Positions 1 through 8,825 of a stretch of DNA of 64,000 bases are shown here, piece by piece; positions within the stretch are counted from its first letter, which is position 1, and each line of letters opens with the position of its first letter. The stretch is taken from assembly GCA_035499295.1 (NCBI GenBank), contig DATJZG010000061.1:4316-68315 (forward strand). Direction: 5' to 3'. This DNA is from DATJZG01 sp035499295 (GTDB taxonomy: Bacteria > Myxococcota > Myxococcia > Myxococcales > Anaeromyxobacteraceae). The notes below the pieces were generated by a model. It saw nothing but the letters and a program-made list of their open reading frames with translations. It had not been told where the DNA came from and searched no databases. Position numbers and translations under genes: made by a program.

Positions 1-741
1 TTCAACCCCATGAAGCGCAACCAGGGCGGGGAGAGGGACCTCGACCACATCATCCACGCCGCACTGCGCGGCATGGATCGCGCGGTGCTGGAGTACGGAG
101 TCCGCGCCGGCCTCATCTTCTGCCTGGCGCGCGAGTTCGACCACCGGCTGAACGAGATCCTGGTGGAGAAGGCCAGCAAGTACCATCGCCGGGGGGTCCT
201 CGGCATCGACCTCGCCGGCACCGAGAAGCTGGCGCTGGAGCTCGACCCGGCCGAGGTGGCGCGCTACCGGCAGCTCTTCGCCTATGCCCGCAGCGTCGGC
301 CTCAAGACCACGGTGCACACCGGCGAGACCGCCGGCACCGGAGCCGAGGGCGTGCGCGCCGTGGTGGAGGAGCTCGAGCCGCACCGGATCGGCCACGGAA
401 TTCGCGCCGCTCAAGACGAGGCAGTGATGGATCTCCTGCGCGAGCGGGGCGTGACCCTCGAGATCTGCCCCACCTCCAACCTGGCCACTCGGGCGGTGTC
501 GTCGACCGCGGAGATGCGGGAGATCCTGCAGAAGCTGTGGAAGCGCGGGGTCCGCTTCACCATCAACACCGACGGTCCCTACCTCCTCGACACCAGCATG
601 GCGAGGGAGGTGGAGATGCTGCGCCGCCACGGGGTGCTCGCCGACGAGCAGATCGAGCAGACCTTCCGCTGGGCGCGCGAGGCCTCCTTCGTGGAGGCGC
701 CACCGCAGGCGGACGACCCCGGTCTGCCCCCGCCGGAGTGA
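1..741 (+). CDS. add: Adenosine deaminase, 5' end outside window
   Basis: Metal-dependent aminohydrolase of the adenosine deaminase family, which converts adenosine to inosine in purine salvage. The visible 246 codons carry the family core: HTGE (catalytic Glu), HRIGHG (Zn His), a LEICPTSN strand and the Zn-ligand Asp in NTDGP. The N-terminal HxH metal motif is missing, so the gene begins before base 1. The first ATG (base 10) is internal, because the frame is open upstream of it. Family members are about 340 aa. In the classical motif NTDDP the second Asp contacts the purine; here it is Gly. Related sequences vary at this site, so the substrate could be adenosine, adenine or another aminopurine nucleoside. 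Confidence 0.88.
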   Translation, partial: FNPMKRNQGGERDLDHIIHAALRGMDRAVLEYGVRAGLIFCLAREFDHRLNEILVEKASKYHRRGVLGIDLAGTEKLALELDPAEVARYRQLFAYARSVGLKTTVHTGETAGTGAEGVRAVVEELEPHRIGHGIRAAQDEAVMDLLRERGVTLEICPTSNLATRAVSSTAEMREILQKLWKRGVRFTINTDGPYLLDTSMAREVEMLRRHGVLADEQIEQTFRWAREASFVEAPPQADDPGLPPPE

Positions 742-782
742 ATATCGGAAGGCGGCGCTCCGTCTCCCCTTGCGAGCGAAGT

Positions 783-802
783 CCGCGGCATCCCCGCCGC
801 GG
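783..802 (+). terminator. GC stem-loop between add and the small secreted protein gene
   Basis: A perfect 7-bp inverted repeat (CCGCGGC / GCCGCGG) with a 6-nt loop sits just after add and 22 nt before the next start codon. It has no U-run. It could end add transcription or lie in the leader of the next gene. Confidence 0.3.
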
Positions 803-824
803 CGAACTCTAAAAAGGAGAGAAC

Positions 825-1118
825 ATGAAGCTCGCATCCAAGGTCGCCACGGGGCTCGCCGTCCTCGCCCTCGCTTCCCCCGTCCTCGCCGCCCCCGCCA
901 GCCCGGCGGTCCAGGCCCCGGCGCAGCCGGTCGCGCAGTCGAAGACTCACGCGCAGAAGCAACACGTGCGCAAGGTCGCGCAGACCGACGCGAAGAAGGG
1001 CCAGGAGAAGAAGCCGGAGGCGAAGGGGCACGAGAAGGCGCCGCCCAAGGCTCCGGCGAAGGCAGGGGCGCAGGGCGAGAAGGCTCCTTCTGCCCCGGCG
1101 CAGGCGCCCGCGAAGTAG
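825..1118 (+). CDS. Small secreted Ala/Lys/Pro-rich protein
   Basis: This 97-aa protein has a clear Sec signal peptide: Lys at positions 2 and 6, a hydrophobic core at about 8-21, and an Ala-x-Ala cleavage region near residue 22. The mature part is low-complexity and basic, made of Ala, Lys, Pro, Gln and Glu, with no recognisable domain. An AAGGAGA Shine-Dalgarno lies 5-10 nt before the ATG, so expression looks real. It is probably exported to the periplasm, where it may be disordered. Its basic charge would suit binding to an acidic polymer, but that is a guess. It converges on the DUF6178 gene across a strong stem-loop. Confidence 0.7.
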   Translation: MKLASKVATGLAVLALASPVLAAPASPAVQAPAQPVAQSKTHAQKQHVRKVAQTDAKKGQEKKPEAKGHEKAPPKAPAKAGAQGEKAPSAPAQAPAK

Positions 1119-1138
1119 GAAGCCAGAGGAGAAGGGAT

Positions 1139-1178
1139 CCGGCGCGGCGCGGGCCCAGAGCGGCCCTCGCCGCGCCGG
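1139..1178. terminator. Bidirectional stem-loop between convergent genes
   Basis: A perfect 11-bp inverted repeat (CCGGCGCGGCG / CGCCGCGCCGG) has an 18-nt loop that can pair further (GGGCC/GGCCC). It sits between the convergent small secreted protein gene and the DUF6178 gene. No U-tract follows, which is common for terminators in very GC-rich genomes. Confidence 0.5.
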
Positions 1179-1198
1179 TCTCATCGGTCGCCCTGCCT

Positions 1199-2821
1199 TC
1201 AGGGGGGAGCGACGAGGAGCGCCGTCACGGTGCCCGGGCGAGCGGCCTCGCCGGCGCGGAGCGGTTCGAGCTCGGCGGCCCGGTTCCTCGCCAAGGTGGC
1301 GAGGAGCTCGCCGGGCTCGCCCGCCCCTTCGAGCCACGGTGAGGCGAGGGGCTCGAGCGCGCACGCCGCTCTCGGGACCTCGTCCCGCGCGATGGGGGTG
1401 GCGGCGAAGGGGCGGCCGAGCCGCTCGTTGGCGAGCGCGGTGAGGTAGAGCGCCGAGAGCGTGGCCTCACCCGGGAAGCCGACCGGGCGCTCGAGCCCCA
1501 GGCGCCGAGAAAGCGCGAGGAGCCCCTCGGCGGCCTCAAGGGCGGAGAGGGCCTCCCGGACCTCGGCGGTCGAGCGAAAGGGCCGGGCGGTGAAGGCGGC
1601 GGTGGCGGGAGCGCCCCACTCGGCGCGGGGCATGGAGAGGCCCGGGAAGTAGCGGGGCCGGCGCAGGCGCAGGGCCGCCACCGCGTCGCCGAGCGGGGCG
1701 TCGAGTACCGGGCCGGGCCCGAGGGGGGGCTGGGCGAGGCGCGCAGCGCGCCCGTGGAGCTCGAGCAGCTGTCCGAAGCCGCGCTGGAAGATGCGCTTCA
1801 GCGGAGTCGAGGCGAGGACCGCCGAGGCCGACTCCTCGTCGCCTCCGGAGGCGGCCTCGAGGCCCATTTCGAGGAGCGCCCGGGCGCTCTCGAGCGCGCC
1901 GGCGACCTCCTCCGCGTCGGAGGGATCCACCCGGTCCGCGACCAGGACCGCGTTCGCTGCCGAGAGGAGCTCGGCCTCGAAGCGGGCCGCCGACTCGGGG
2001 GGCAGCCTGGCCGCGGCCCGGTCGAGGAGCGAGGGAGTGCGGTGGGCCGCGAGCCAGAAGCCCGGAGGACGATGCGGGAGCCCGGGAGGCGCCTCGCCGG
2101 CCGCCGCCGCTTTCGGGCGGGCGAACCAGGAGAGCGCCTCCTCGAGGGGCGGGAAGCCCAGGTCGGCGAGCCGGCCGGTGCGCCAGCGCAGCTCGGCCTC
2201 GGCGAGCTCTGCCTCGATCTCCTGACGGAAGGAGGCCAGGCGGCGTCCGGCCTCGAAGGCGTCCTCGGCGTAGAGGTCGTCGAGGAGCCGCCGCATCGTG
2301 AGGGAGTCCGGGCCCGCGGGGACGATCTCCACCACGAAGCGGCCGTCGGGGGTCTTGAGCCAGGCGTCGGCCTCCAGCTCCGGGTCGGGCTCCTCCTCCA
2401 GGTCGTGCACGCGGAGCGTGCCCCGCAACAGCAGGCTCACGAGTTCCGGGTCGAGCGCAGCGAGCTTCTCCCGCCACCTCGCCACCGCCTCTTCGCCGGA
2501 GAGCGAAGGTGGGCGGGCGGCCTTGAGCCACGGCAGCGCTCGCTCCGGAGAGAACGCCCGGTCGCGCCAGGCGCCCAGGTCGAGGAAGGTGCGGAACTGG
2601 TCGGGGGATGCGAGCTGCACCAACTCGGCGGCGTCGGCGAGGCCGGCCTCCTGGATGGCGTGAAAGAGCTCGTCGGGCGGTAGTGCCTGGACCGCCTCCA
2701 CCGGGTCGCGCTGATCGAGAAGGAGGTCGACGCGGCTCTTGCCCCGGCGCTCGGCGAGCCCGCGACGCAGCTCCGCCAGGCCCGTCGGGGGCGCCTCTCG
2801 CCCCGGCTCTCCCTCGGTCAT
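1199..2821 (-). CDS. DUF6178 family protein
   Basis: This 540-aa cytosolic protein, with no signal peptide or TM segment, is rich in Leu, Ala, Glu and Arg and mostly helical. Recognisable family-like stretches are FLDLGAWRDRAFSPERALPW (about 90-110), an LDPELVSLLLRG region (about 128-140), and RWRTGRLADLGFPPLEEALS (about 213-232). These resemble the DUF6178 family of Geobacter-like and myxobacterial genomes, whose function is unknown to me. It follows rpmB on the same strand by 43 nt and may share its promoter. The start is ATG at 2821; no in-frame alternative looks better. Confidence 0.75.
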   Translation of the reverse strand: MTEGEPGREAPPTGLAELRRGLAERRGKSRVDLLLDQRDPVEAVQALPPDELFHAIQEAGLADAAELVQLASPDQFRTFLDLGAWRDRAFSPERALPWLKAARPPSLSGEEAVARWREKLAALDPELVSLLLRGTLRVHDLEEEPDPELEADAWLKTPDGRFVVEIVPAGPDSLTMRRLLDDLYAEDAFEAGRRLASFRQEIEAELAEAELRWRTGRLADLGFPPLEEALSWFARPKAAAAGEAPPGLPHRPPGFWLAAHRTPSLLDRAAARLPPESAARFEAELLSAANAVLVADRVDPSDAEEVAGALESARALLEMGLEAASGGDEESASAVLASTPLKRIFQRGFGQLLELHGRAARLAQPPLGPGPVLDAPLGDAVAALRLRRPRYFPGLSMPRAEWGAPATAAFTARPFRSTAEVREALSALEAAEGLLALSRRLGLERPVGFPGEATLSALYLTALANERLGRPFAATPIARDEVPRAACALEPLASPWLEGAGEPGELLATLARNRAAELEPLRAGEAARPGTVTALLVAPP

Positions 2822-2864
2822 GACGCGATCCCCGTGCCCCGCGCCCGCGGAGCGAGGGCCCCTG

Positions 2865-3086
2865 CTACGCCTTGGCCGCGGCCCGCTTGCCGTGGTGCGC
2901 GGCCTTCACGACCCTGCCGGCTTTGAGGCAGCGGGTGCAGACGCGGAGGTGGCGGACCGTTCCCTCCACGTCGGCGCGGACGGAGCGGAGGTTCGGGAGC
3001 GAGCGGGTCTTCGTCTTGTTGTTCGCGTGGGAGACGTTGTTGCCGACGAGCGGCCCCTTCCCACAGATGTCGCAGCGACGTGCCAT
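2865..3086 (-). CDS. rpmB: 50S ribosomal protein L28
   Basis: Large-subunit ribosomal protein of 73 aa, typical length. It starts MARRCDICGK and has two Cys pairs (C5/C8 and C50/C53) that form a zinc-ribbon site, so this is the Zn-binding C+ form of L28. A longer in-frame extension upstream to 3143 runs through the promoter and is not conserved-looking, so I chose the ATG at 3086. The gene stands apart from other ribosomal genes. A sigma-70-like promoter lies about 30 nt upstream, and DUF6178 follows. Confidence 0.95.
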   Translation of the reverse strand: MARRCDICGKGPLVGNNVSHANNKTKTRSLPNLRSVRADVEGTVRHLRVCTRCLKAGRVVKAAHHGKRAAAKA

Positions 3087-3114
3087 TTTTGTGATTCCCA
3101 AGAAAAGAGGGGAG

Positions 3115-3143
3115 CTTATGCCCTGGACGCGACCAAAGGTCAA
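3115..3143 (-). promoter_or_regulatory. Predicted rpmB promoter
   Basis: On the minus strand, TTGACC (3143-3138) is separated by 17 nt from CATAAG (3120-3115). The predicted transcript starts near 3108, about 22 nt before the rpmB ATG. Confidence 0.5.
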
Positions 3144-3164
3144 GCTCCTTCGCCTCAGGGGCGG

Positions 3165-4673
3165 TTACTTCGGCCTCGGCTTCTTCCCCAGGTAGGCCTC
3201 GATCCGGTCGGCGGCTTGGAGGGCGGCGTGAAATTCGCCCTCGAGCCCCAGGCCGGGGGCCACCTCGCGCCCGGCGAAGAAGAGGTTGGGGATGGCGGAG
3301 CGAGTCGGAAGCCCGGTGACTCCGAGCATCTTCCCCAGCCTCACCTCGTAGAGGGGATGGGCGAGGAGCCTCGTCCCGCGCCGGCTCGCCTCCGCCGCCA
3401 ATAGCGGCACCGACTCGAGCAGGACCTGGCGCTCGAAGAAGGGCAGGTACTCGTCGACGGCGGCGCGGATGCGGGCCACATGCTCGGGGATGTGCTCGGC
3501 CTCCCGGTCCCGGCCGCGGGTGGGGATGAAGGCCCCGGCGGTGAGGACGCACGCCTCCGGGCTCGCCTCGCCGTTGCCCTTCCTTCCAGGGCGGAGCGCC
3601 GGCAAGACCTGCAGGAGCAGGGTCTCGCCCAGGCTCGAGCTCGAGAGGAGGGCGGTCTGTCCGAGCGGGGACGGGAGCGCGTGCGCGCGGACCACCCAGT
3701 TCACCGAGAGGAGGCGCCGGGCCGGGCGCACCCCGTCGAGCTGGGCCGCCAGTTTCTCCCCCCCGCCCGGGACGATGCGGCGGAGCGCCTGCGCGTCGGT
3801 GGCGGAGACGAAGGCGCGAGCCCGGTACACGTCGTCGGAGTCGGAGAGCCGCACCGAGGCGACGAGGCCCCGCTGCACGTCGAGTGACTCGGCGACGGTG
3901 GGCGAATCGGCGCTCCCCAGGAGCTCGCCGCGCGACTCGGCGATGCGGCGCCGCAAGGCCTCGCGCAGCCCCACCTCCCCCCAGGGGAGCCGGTGGGTGC
4001 CCTGCAGAATGGCCCCGAGAACGCGGACCATCCCGAGCCGCGGCGGCGGCCCATCGAGGTGGGCGAGGAAGGGGTAGGCGCTCCGCAGCGCGACCGCCAA
4101 AGGGTGCTCCCCGAGGTCGGCGAGCGGGGCGAGCCCCCCGTCCCCGCCGTCGGGAGAGTGACGCCGGGCCCGCGAGAGGCGCCAGCGCTCGGCGATACCG
4201 CGCGCGGGGAGCGGCGGCCGGGCCGAAAAGAAGGGGCTCTCGGCGTCGAACAGGCGCACCGCCTCGGCGATGGCCGCCGCCACTCTCTCGGCGTCGGCGC
4301 CGAACTCGCGGCGGAGCTCCGCGAGGCGCGCTGCCTCGTCCCGCCACAGGTCCAGGCGATGGCGCGGGAGCAGGATCTGCAGGTCGGGCACGCAGGGCTC
4401 GAGCAGCCGGCCGACATCGGCCGAGAGGGAGAGCTCGGAGAGCACCGCCGCCCCGGCGGAGAAAAGGCGGGGCGAGGGGAGAAGGGCCGGGCCGTAGGGA
4501 AGGAGCCAGCCGCCGTCGGCGTACGCCCGGCCCAGGCCGTCGTGGTCGAGGTGCAGCACGCGGAAGCCGCGCCTCGCCAGGAGCGCGCCGGCGGCCACGC
4601 CGCCGAGCTGCGACCCCAGCACGCACACGTCGTAGGCGCGCTGGGTGGAGGTGGGCTTTGGGGCCGTCGGCAC
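3165..4673 (-). CDS. FAD-dependent oxidoreductase, phytoene-desaturase-like
   Basis: This flavoprotein of about 502 aa has an N-terminal Rossmann dinucleotide-binding fold (DVCVLGSQLGGVAAGALLAR followed by an acidic strand end, HLDHD). It ends with the FAD-contact block typical of the carotenoid desaturase/NAD(P)-binding Rossmann-like class (NLFFAGREVAPGLGLEGEF). The substrate cannot be told from sequence, and no carotenoid or terpenoid genes lie nearby. It follows purN on the same strand. The chosen start is a GTG at 4673, one base after the purN stop; an ATG at 4727 would overlap purN by 53 bases. The glycine motif is GSQLGG instead of GxGxxG, which occurs in this superfamily. Confidence 0.75.
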   Translation of the reverse strand: MPTAPKPTSTQRAYDVCVLGSQLGGVAAGALLARRGFRVLHLDHDGLGRAYADGGWLLPYGPALLPSPRLFSAGAAVLSELSLSADVGRLLEPCVPDLQILLPRHRLDLWRDEAARLAELRREFGADAERVAAAIAEAVRLFDAESPFFSARPPLPARGIAERWRLSRARRHSPDGGDGGLAPLADLGEHPLAVALRSAYPFLAHLDGPPPRLGMVRVLGAILQGTHRLPWGEVGLREALRRRIAESRGELLGSADSPTVAESLDVQRGLVASVRLSDSDDVYRARAFVSATDAQALRRIVPGGGEKLAAQLDGVRPARRLLSVNWVVRAHALPSPLGQTALLSSSSLGETLLLQVLPALRPGRKGNGEASPEACVLTAGAFIPTRGRDREAEHIPEHVARIRAAVDEYLPFFERQVLLESVPLLAAEASRRGTRLLAHPLYEVRLGKMLGVTGLPTRSAIPNLFFAGREVAPGLGLEGEFHAALQAADRIEAYLGKKPRPK

Positions 4674-4674
4674 C

Positions 4675-5352
4675 CTAGCGATCCCGACAGGGGTTGGAGA
4701 CGTCGTCGAGCGAGGGAGCGGCGGCATCGAGCACCGTCACCCTGCGCCCGGCCAAGGTGAGCCGCCCCTCGGCGAGCCACTGGATGGCCTCGGGGTAGAT
4801 GCGGTGCTCCTCCGCCAGGATCCGGGCCGACAGCGACTCCTCGGTGTCGCCGGGGAGCACCGGCACCACGGCCTGCACGATGATGGGCCCGGTGTCGGTG
4901 CCGGCGTCGACGAAGTGGACGGTGCAGCCGGAGAAGCGGGAGCCGTATGCGAGCGCCTGCCGTTGCGCGTGAAGGCCGGGGAAGCTCGGGAGGAGGGCAG
5001 GGTGGATGTTGAGCACGCCCGGGCAGCCTCCGCGCGCCGGGGAGGGCGCGAAGGCGTCGAGGAAGGTCGGGGTGACGAGGCGCATGTAGCCGGCGAGGCA
5101 CACGATGTCGACCTCGTGGCGACGCAGCACCTCCAGGAGCCGCTCGTCGTAGGTGACGCGGTCGGTCACGCCCTTCGAGGGGACGAGCTCGGCCGCCACG
5201 CCGGCGCTCCGGGCGCGCTCCAGGGCGCGCGCTTCGGGGGCGTTCGACGCCACCACCACCACCTCGCCCTCGATGCGCCCCTCGGCGCAGGCATCGAGGA
5301 TGGCCTGCAGGTTCGATCCCGAGCCGGAGGCCAGGACCGCGATGCGGGTCAC
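4675..5352 (-). CDS. purN: Phosphoribosylglycinamide formyltransferase
   Basis: Transfers formyl from 10-formyl-THF to GAR, step 3 of purine synthesis. The 225-aa protein begins with the SGSGSNLQAI phosphate loop. The catalytic segment NIHPALLPSFPG holds Asn115 and His117, and HFVDAGTDTGPII supplies the catalytic Asp. Compared with the familiar 212-aa form, there is a short Pro/Gly-rich insertion (APSPARGGCPG) just before the catalytic Asn. The GTG start overlaps the purM stop by four bases, so the two genes are translationally coupled. Confidence 0.95.
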   Translation of the reverse strand: MTRIAVLASGSGSNLQAILDACAEGRIEGEVVVVASNAPEARALERARSAGVAAELVPSKGVTDRVTYDERLLEVLRRHEVDIVCLAGYMRLVTPTFLDAFAPSPARGGCPGVLNIHPALLPSFPGLHAQRQALAYGSRFSGCTVHFVDAGTDTGPIIVQAVVPVLPGDTEESLSARILAEEHRIYPEAIQWLAEGRLTLAGRRVTVLDAAAPSLDDVSNPCRDR

Positions 5353-6383
5353 CGGAGCACCTCGCAGGTCGCCTCTCCCGCACCCGCTGCCACCTCGCCC
5401 ACGGTCCAGCTCTCGAGGCCGCGCGAGCGGAGGACCTCGTGGGCGCCGCCGGCGCTCTCGCGCGGTACCACCACGACCATGCCGAGCCCCATGTTGAAGG
5501 TGCGGTACATCTCGTCGCGCGACACGCCCCCCTCGCGCTCCAGGAGCGAGAAGACCCCCGGAACCGGCCAGCTGCCCTCGCGCAGGATTGCCCGGGTGCC
5601 GTCCGGCAGGTTGCGGGGCACGTTCCCGGGCAGCCCGCCGCCGGTGATGTGCGCGACGGCGCGCACCGGGACCTGCTCGATGAGGGCGAGGAGGTCCTTC
5701 GCGTAGATGCGGGTGGGCTCGAGCAGGGCATCCGCGACGGTGCGCCCGCAGAGCTCGGCAGGCCGGTCGGAGAGCTCGAAGCGGGGCAGGAGGACCTTTC
5801 GGGCGAGGGAGTAGCCGTTCGAGTGAAGCCCGGAGGACGCGATCCCGACGAGGACGTCTCCGGGTGCGACCGAGCGCCCGTCGAGGATGCGCGATCGCTC
5901 CACTGCGCCCACCGCGAACCCGGCCAGGTCGTACTCGCCCGGCTGGTAGAATCCAGGCAGCTCCGCGGTCTCGCCGCCGATGAGGGCGCAGCCGGCCCGG
6001 CGGCAGCCCTCGGCGATCCCCTTCACCACCAGGGCGGCCTGCTCCGCCTCGAGCTTCCCGGTGGCGAAGTAGTCGAGGAAGAAGAGCGGCTCCGCCCCTA
6101 CCACCGCCACGTCGTTCACGCACATGGCGACGAGGTCGATCCCCACCGTGTCGTGGCGCCCGGTGAGAAACGCCACCTTGAGCTTGGTGCCGACGCCGTC
6201 GGTTCCCGAGACCAGGACCGGCTCCCGGTACTTCCTCGGGTCGAGGGCGAAGAGCCCCCCGAAGCCGCCGATGCCGGCGAGGACCTCGGGGCGCATGGTG
6301 GGGCGCGCGTGCGGCTTGATGAGTTCGACGAGGCGATCGCCCTCCTCGATGTCGACCCCGGCGTCGCGGTAGGTCGTGGCCAT
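5349..6383 (-). CDS. purM: Phosphoribosylformylglycinamidine cyclo-ligase (AIR synthetase)
   Basis: Makes AIR from FGAM with ATP, step 5 of purine synthesis. The protein has 344 aa, typical length. Family blocks are SGTDGVGTKL (about 59-68), MCVNDVAVVGAEPLFFLDYF, the LIGGETAELPGFY segment and HITGGGLPGN. A strong AAGGGGGG ribosome site precedes the ATG. It is first in the purM-purN-oxidoreductase operon and is divergent from the Crp-type regulator across 97 bp. Confidence 0.97.
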   Translation of the reverse strand: MATTYRDAGVDIEEGDRLVELIKPHARPTMRPEVLAGIGGFGGLFALDPRKYREPVLVSGTDGVGTKLKVAFLTGRHDTVGIDLVAMCVNDVAVVGAEPLFFLDYFATGKLEAEQAALVVKGIAEGCRRAGCALIGGETAELPGFYQPGEYDLAGFAVGAVERSRILDGRSVAPGDVLVGIASSGLHSNGYSLARKVLLPRFELSDRPAELCGRTVADALLEPTRIYAKDLLALIEQVPVRAVAHITGGGLPGNVPRNLPDGTRAILREGSWPVPGVFSLLEREGGVSRDEMYRTFNMGLGMVVVVPRESAGGAHEVLRSRGLESWTVGEVAAGAGEATCEVLR

Positions 6384-6444
6384 GCGCCCCCCTTACCGCG
6401 TGCGTCACGGCATCGCAAGGCGCACGAGCGTGGCGCACCCCGCG

Positions 6445-6474
6445 TTGACACCGCCGAGCCGCGTCGGCTAAGCA
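6445..6474 (+). promoter_or_regulatory. Predicted promoter of the Crp-type gene, leaderless
   Basis: A consensus -35 TTGACA (6445-6450), an 18-nt spacer and TAAGCA (6469-6474). Seven nt beyond the -10 box is base 6481, the GTG start itself. There is no Shine-Dalgarno, so a leaderless mRNA is predicted. Confidence 0.55.
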
Positions 6475-6480
6475 CCGGTC

Positions 6481-7128
6481 GTGGCTGCCGACGACCTCTT
6501 CCGCCGTTTCGGCCGCGAATTCCCTCGCGGCACGGTGCTCTTCCGCGAGGGGGACCCCAGCGGCGAGATGTACGTCGTCCACCAGGGGAAGGTGGTCATC
6601 TCCAAGCGGGCCGGAGGGGTGGAGAAGGTGCTCACCACGCTCGGGCAAGGCCAGTTCCTCGGCGAGATGTCCATCCTCAACCACGCGCCGCGCTCGGCGA
6701 CGGCTACCTGCGCCGAGGACTCGAAGCTCCTCGTCGTCGACGCCAGGACCTTCGAGGCGATGGTGAGGGGCAACGCCGAGGTGGCGCTGCGGATGATCCA
6801 GACCCTGGCGGCCCGGCTGGCCGAGGCGGACCGGCAGATCGAGAACCTCCTGCTCCGCGACGCGCGCGCCCGGGTGGTGCACTACCTGGCGGCGACGGCC
6901 GAGCGCGACGCCCGCGAGGGTGGGGGGGCCCGCCTCGAGCTCGCCGCCGAGGACCTGGCGGCGCGCCTCGGCCTCGAGGGCGCGAAGGTGAGCGAGGTGC
7001 TCGACTCCCTGGCGAGAGCCCGGCTCCTGGAGGTGCAGGGCCGCGCCTTGGTGGTCCCGGAGCCCGGGCGGCTGCGCCATTTCCTCGACTTCCTGGAGCT
7101 CCAGTCCGGGGGCGAGGGGGCGACTTGA
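6481..7128 (+). CDS. Crp/Fnr-family cyclic-nucleotide-binding regulator
   Basis: This 215-aa protein has an N-terminal cyclic-nucleotide-binding beta-roll (about 8-120). Its phosphate-binding cassette is GEMSILNHAPRSATA (61-75), which retains the Arg-Ser pair that grips the cyclic phosphate. A dimerisation helix with ARLAEADRQIENLLL follows, then a C-terminal winged helix-turn-helix (about 158-200; ARLGLEGAKVSEVLDSLAR). There are no Fnr-type cysteines, so cAMP or another cyclic nucleotide is the likely effector. The GTG start is supported by the promoter geometry. It overlaps the next gene, a probable cyclic-nucleotide phosphodiesterase, so ligand sensing and ligand removal are coupled. Confidence 0.9.
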   Translation: MAADDLFRRFGREFPRGTVLFREGDPSGEMYVVHQGKVVISKRAGGVEKVLTTLGQGQFLGEMSILNHAPRSATATCAEDSKLLVVDARTFEAMVRGNAEVALRMIQTLAARLAEADRQIENLLLRDARARVVHYLAATAERDAREGGGARLELAAEDLAARLGLEGAKVSEVLDSLARARLLEVQGRALVVPEPGRLRHFLDFLELQSGGEGAT

Positions 7129-7889
7129 GGATCCGTGTCCTCGGCGCCTCCGGCGGCGAGCTGCCCGGGCGCAGCACCACCTGCTTCCTGGTGGACGGCC
7201 GCCTGGCGCTCGACGCCGGGGCGCTCACCTCCAGCCTCTCCCTGGCGGAACTCGAGCGCATCGACCACGTGCTCCTCACCCACGCCCATCTCGACCACGT
7301 GAAGGATGTTCCGCTGCTCGCCGACCTGATGGCAGGCCGGAGACGGAAGCCGTTCACCGTTCACGCGTCCCCGGAGGCGGTGCGGACCCTGAGGCGGCAC
7401 CTGTTCAACGGCAAGCTCTGGCCGGACTTCACCCGCATCCCGAGCCCGTCGCACCCGGTCGTCCGCCTCCAGGCCTTTCGCCCCGGCAAGCCCTTCCGGG
7501 TCGGTCGCTACTCGATCGCCCCCACGAAGGTGCGCCACGTGGTGGAGTCGACGGGGTTCGTGGTGTCGCGGGCCGCCTCGGCGTTCGCCGTCTCCGGCGA
7601 TACCGGGCCCACTCGCGCCTTCTGGGCATCGCTCTCCGCCGCCCCCCCGCTCGGCGCCCTCTTCGTGGAGACGAGTTTCCCGAGCGCGATGCAGTGGCTC
7701 GCCGATCTGTCCGGACACCTGACCCCGAAGACCCTGGTCCGCGAGCTCTCCAAGGTGGAACGGGCCGGGATTCCCGTGTATCTCTACCACCTCAAGCCCG
7801 CCTGGGAGGCCGACCTGAAGAGGGATATCGCCTCCTTGCGGATTCGCGGAGTGAAGGTGCTCCGCAAGGGCGACGTCATCGTGGTGTGA
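7125..7889 (+). CDS. Metallo-hydrolase, class-II cyclic nucleotide phosphodiesterase type
   Basis: A 254-aa metallo-beta-lactamase-fold enzyme. The metal motif HAHLDH is at 53-58. Further ligands are suggested by His in RHVVEST, by the SGDTGPT block, and by His in YLYHLKP. The pattern of TTCFLVDG, DAGALTSSL, HAHLDHVKDVP, SGDTGPT, ETSFP and SGHLTP follows the PDEase_II (class-II 3',5'-cNMP phosphodiesterase) family more closely than hydroxyacyl-glutathione hydrolases. It starts at TTG within a TTGA overlap with the Crp-type gene; no ATG or GTG lies nearby in frame. The likely job is to hydrolyse the cyclic nucleotide sensed by its neighbour. Activity is inferred. Confidence 0.75.
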   Translation: MRIRVLGASGGELPGRSTTCFLVDGRLALDAGALTSSLSLAELERIDHVLLTHAHLDHVKDVPLLADLMAGRRRKPFTVHASPEAVRTLRRHLFNGKLWPDFTRIPSPSHPVVRLQAFRPGKPFRVGRYSIAPTKVRHVVESTGFVVSRAASAFAVSGDTGPTRAFWASLSAAPPLGALFVETSFPSAMQWLADLSGHLTPKTLVRELSKVERAGIPVYLYHLKPAWEADLKRDIASLRIRGVKVLRKGDVIVV

Positions 7890-7914
7890 CGGCGGCCGCC
7901 GTCCGAGGGTGCTC

Positions 7915-8775
<861 letters not shown>

Positions 8776-8825
8776 AGGCCGTCCCGAGGGCAACGGCGCG
8801 GCGGTGGGCGGCGCGGAAGAGCTCG

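Noticed and set aside
3087..3143. N-terminal extension of L28 to 3143
   Set aside because: The added 19 residues cover the promoter boxes; L28 proteins start at the MARRCD-type sequence.
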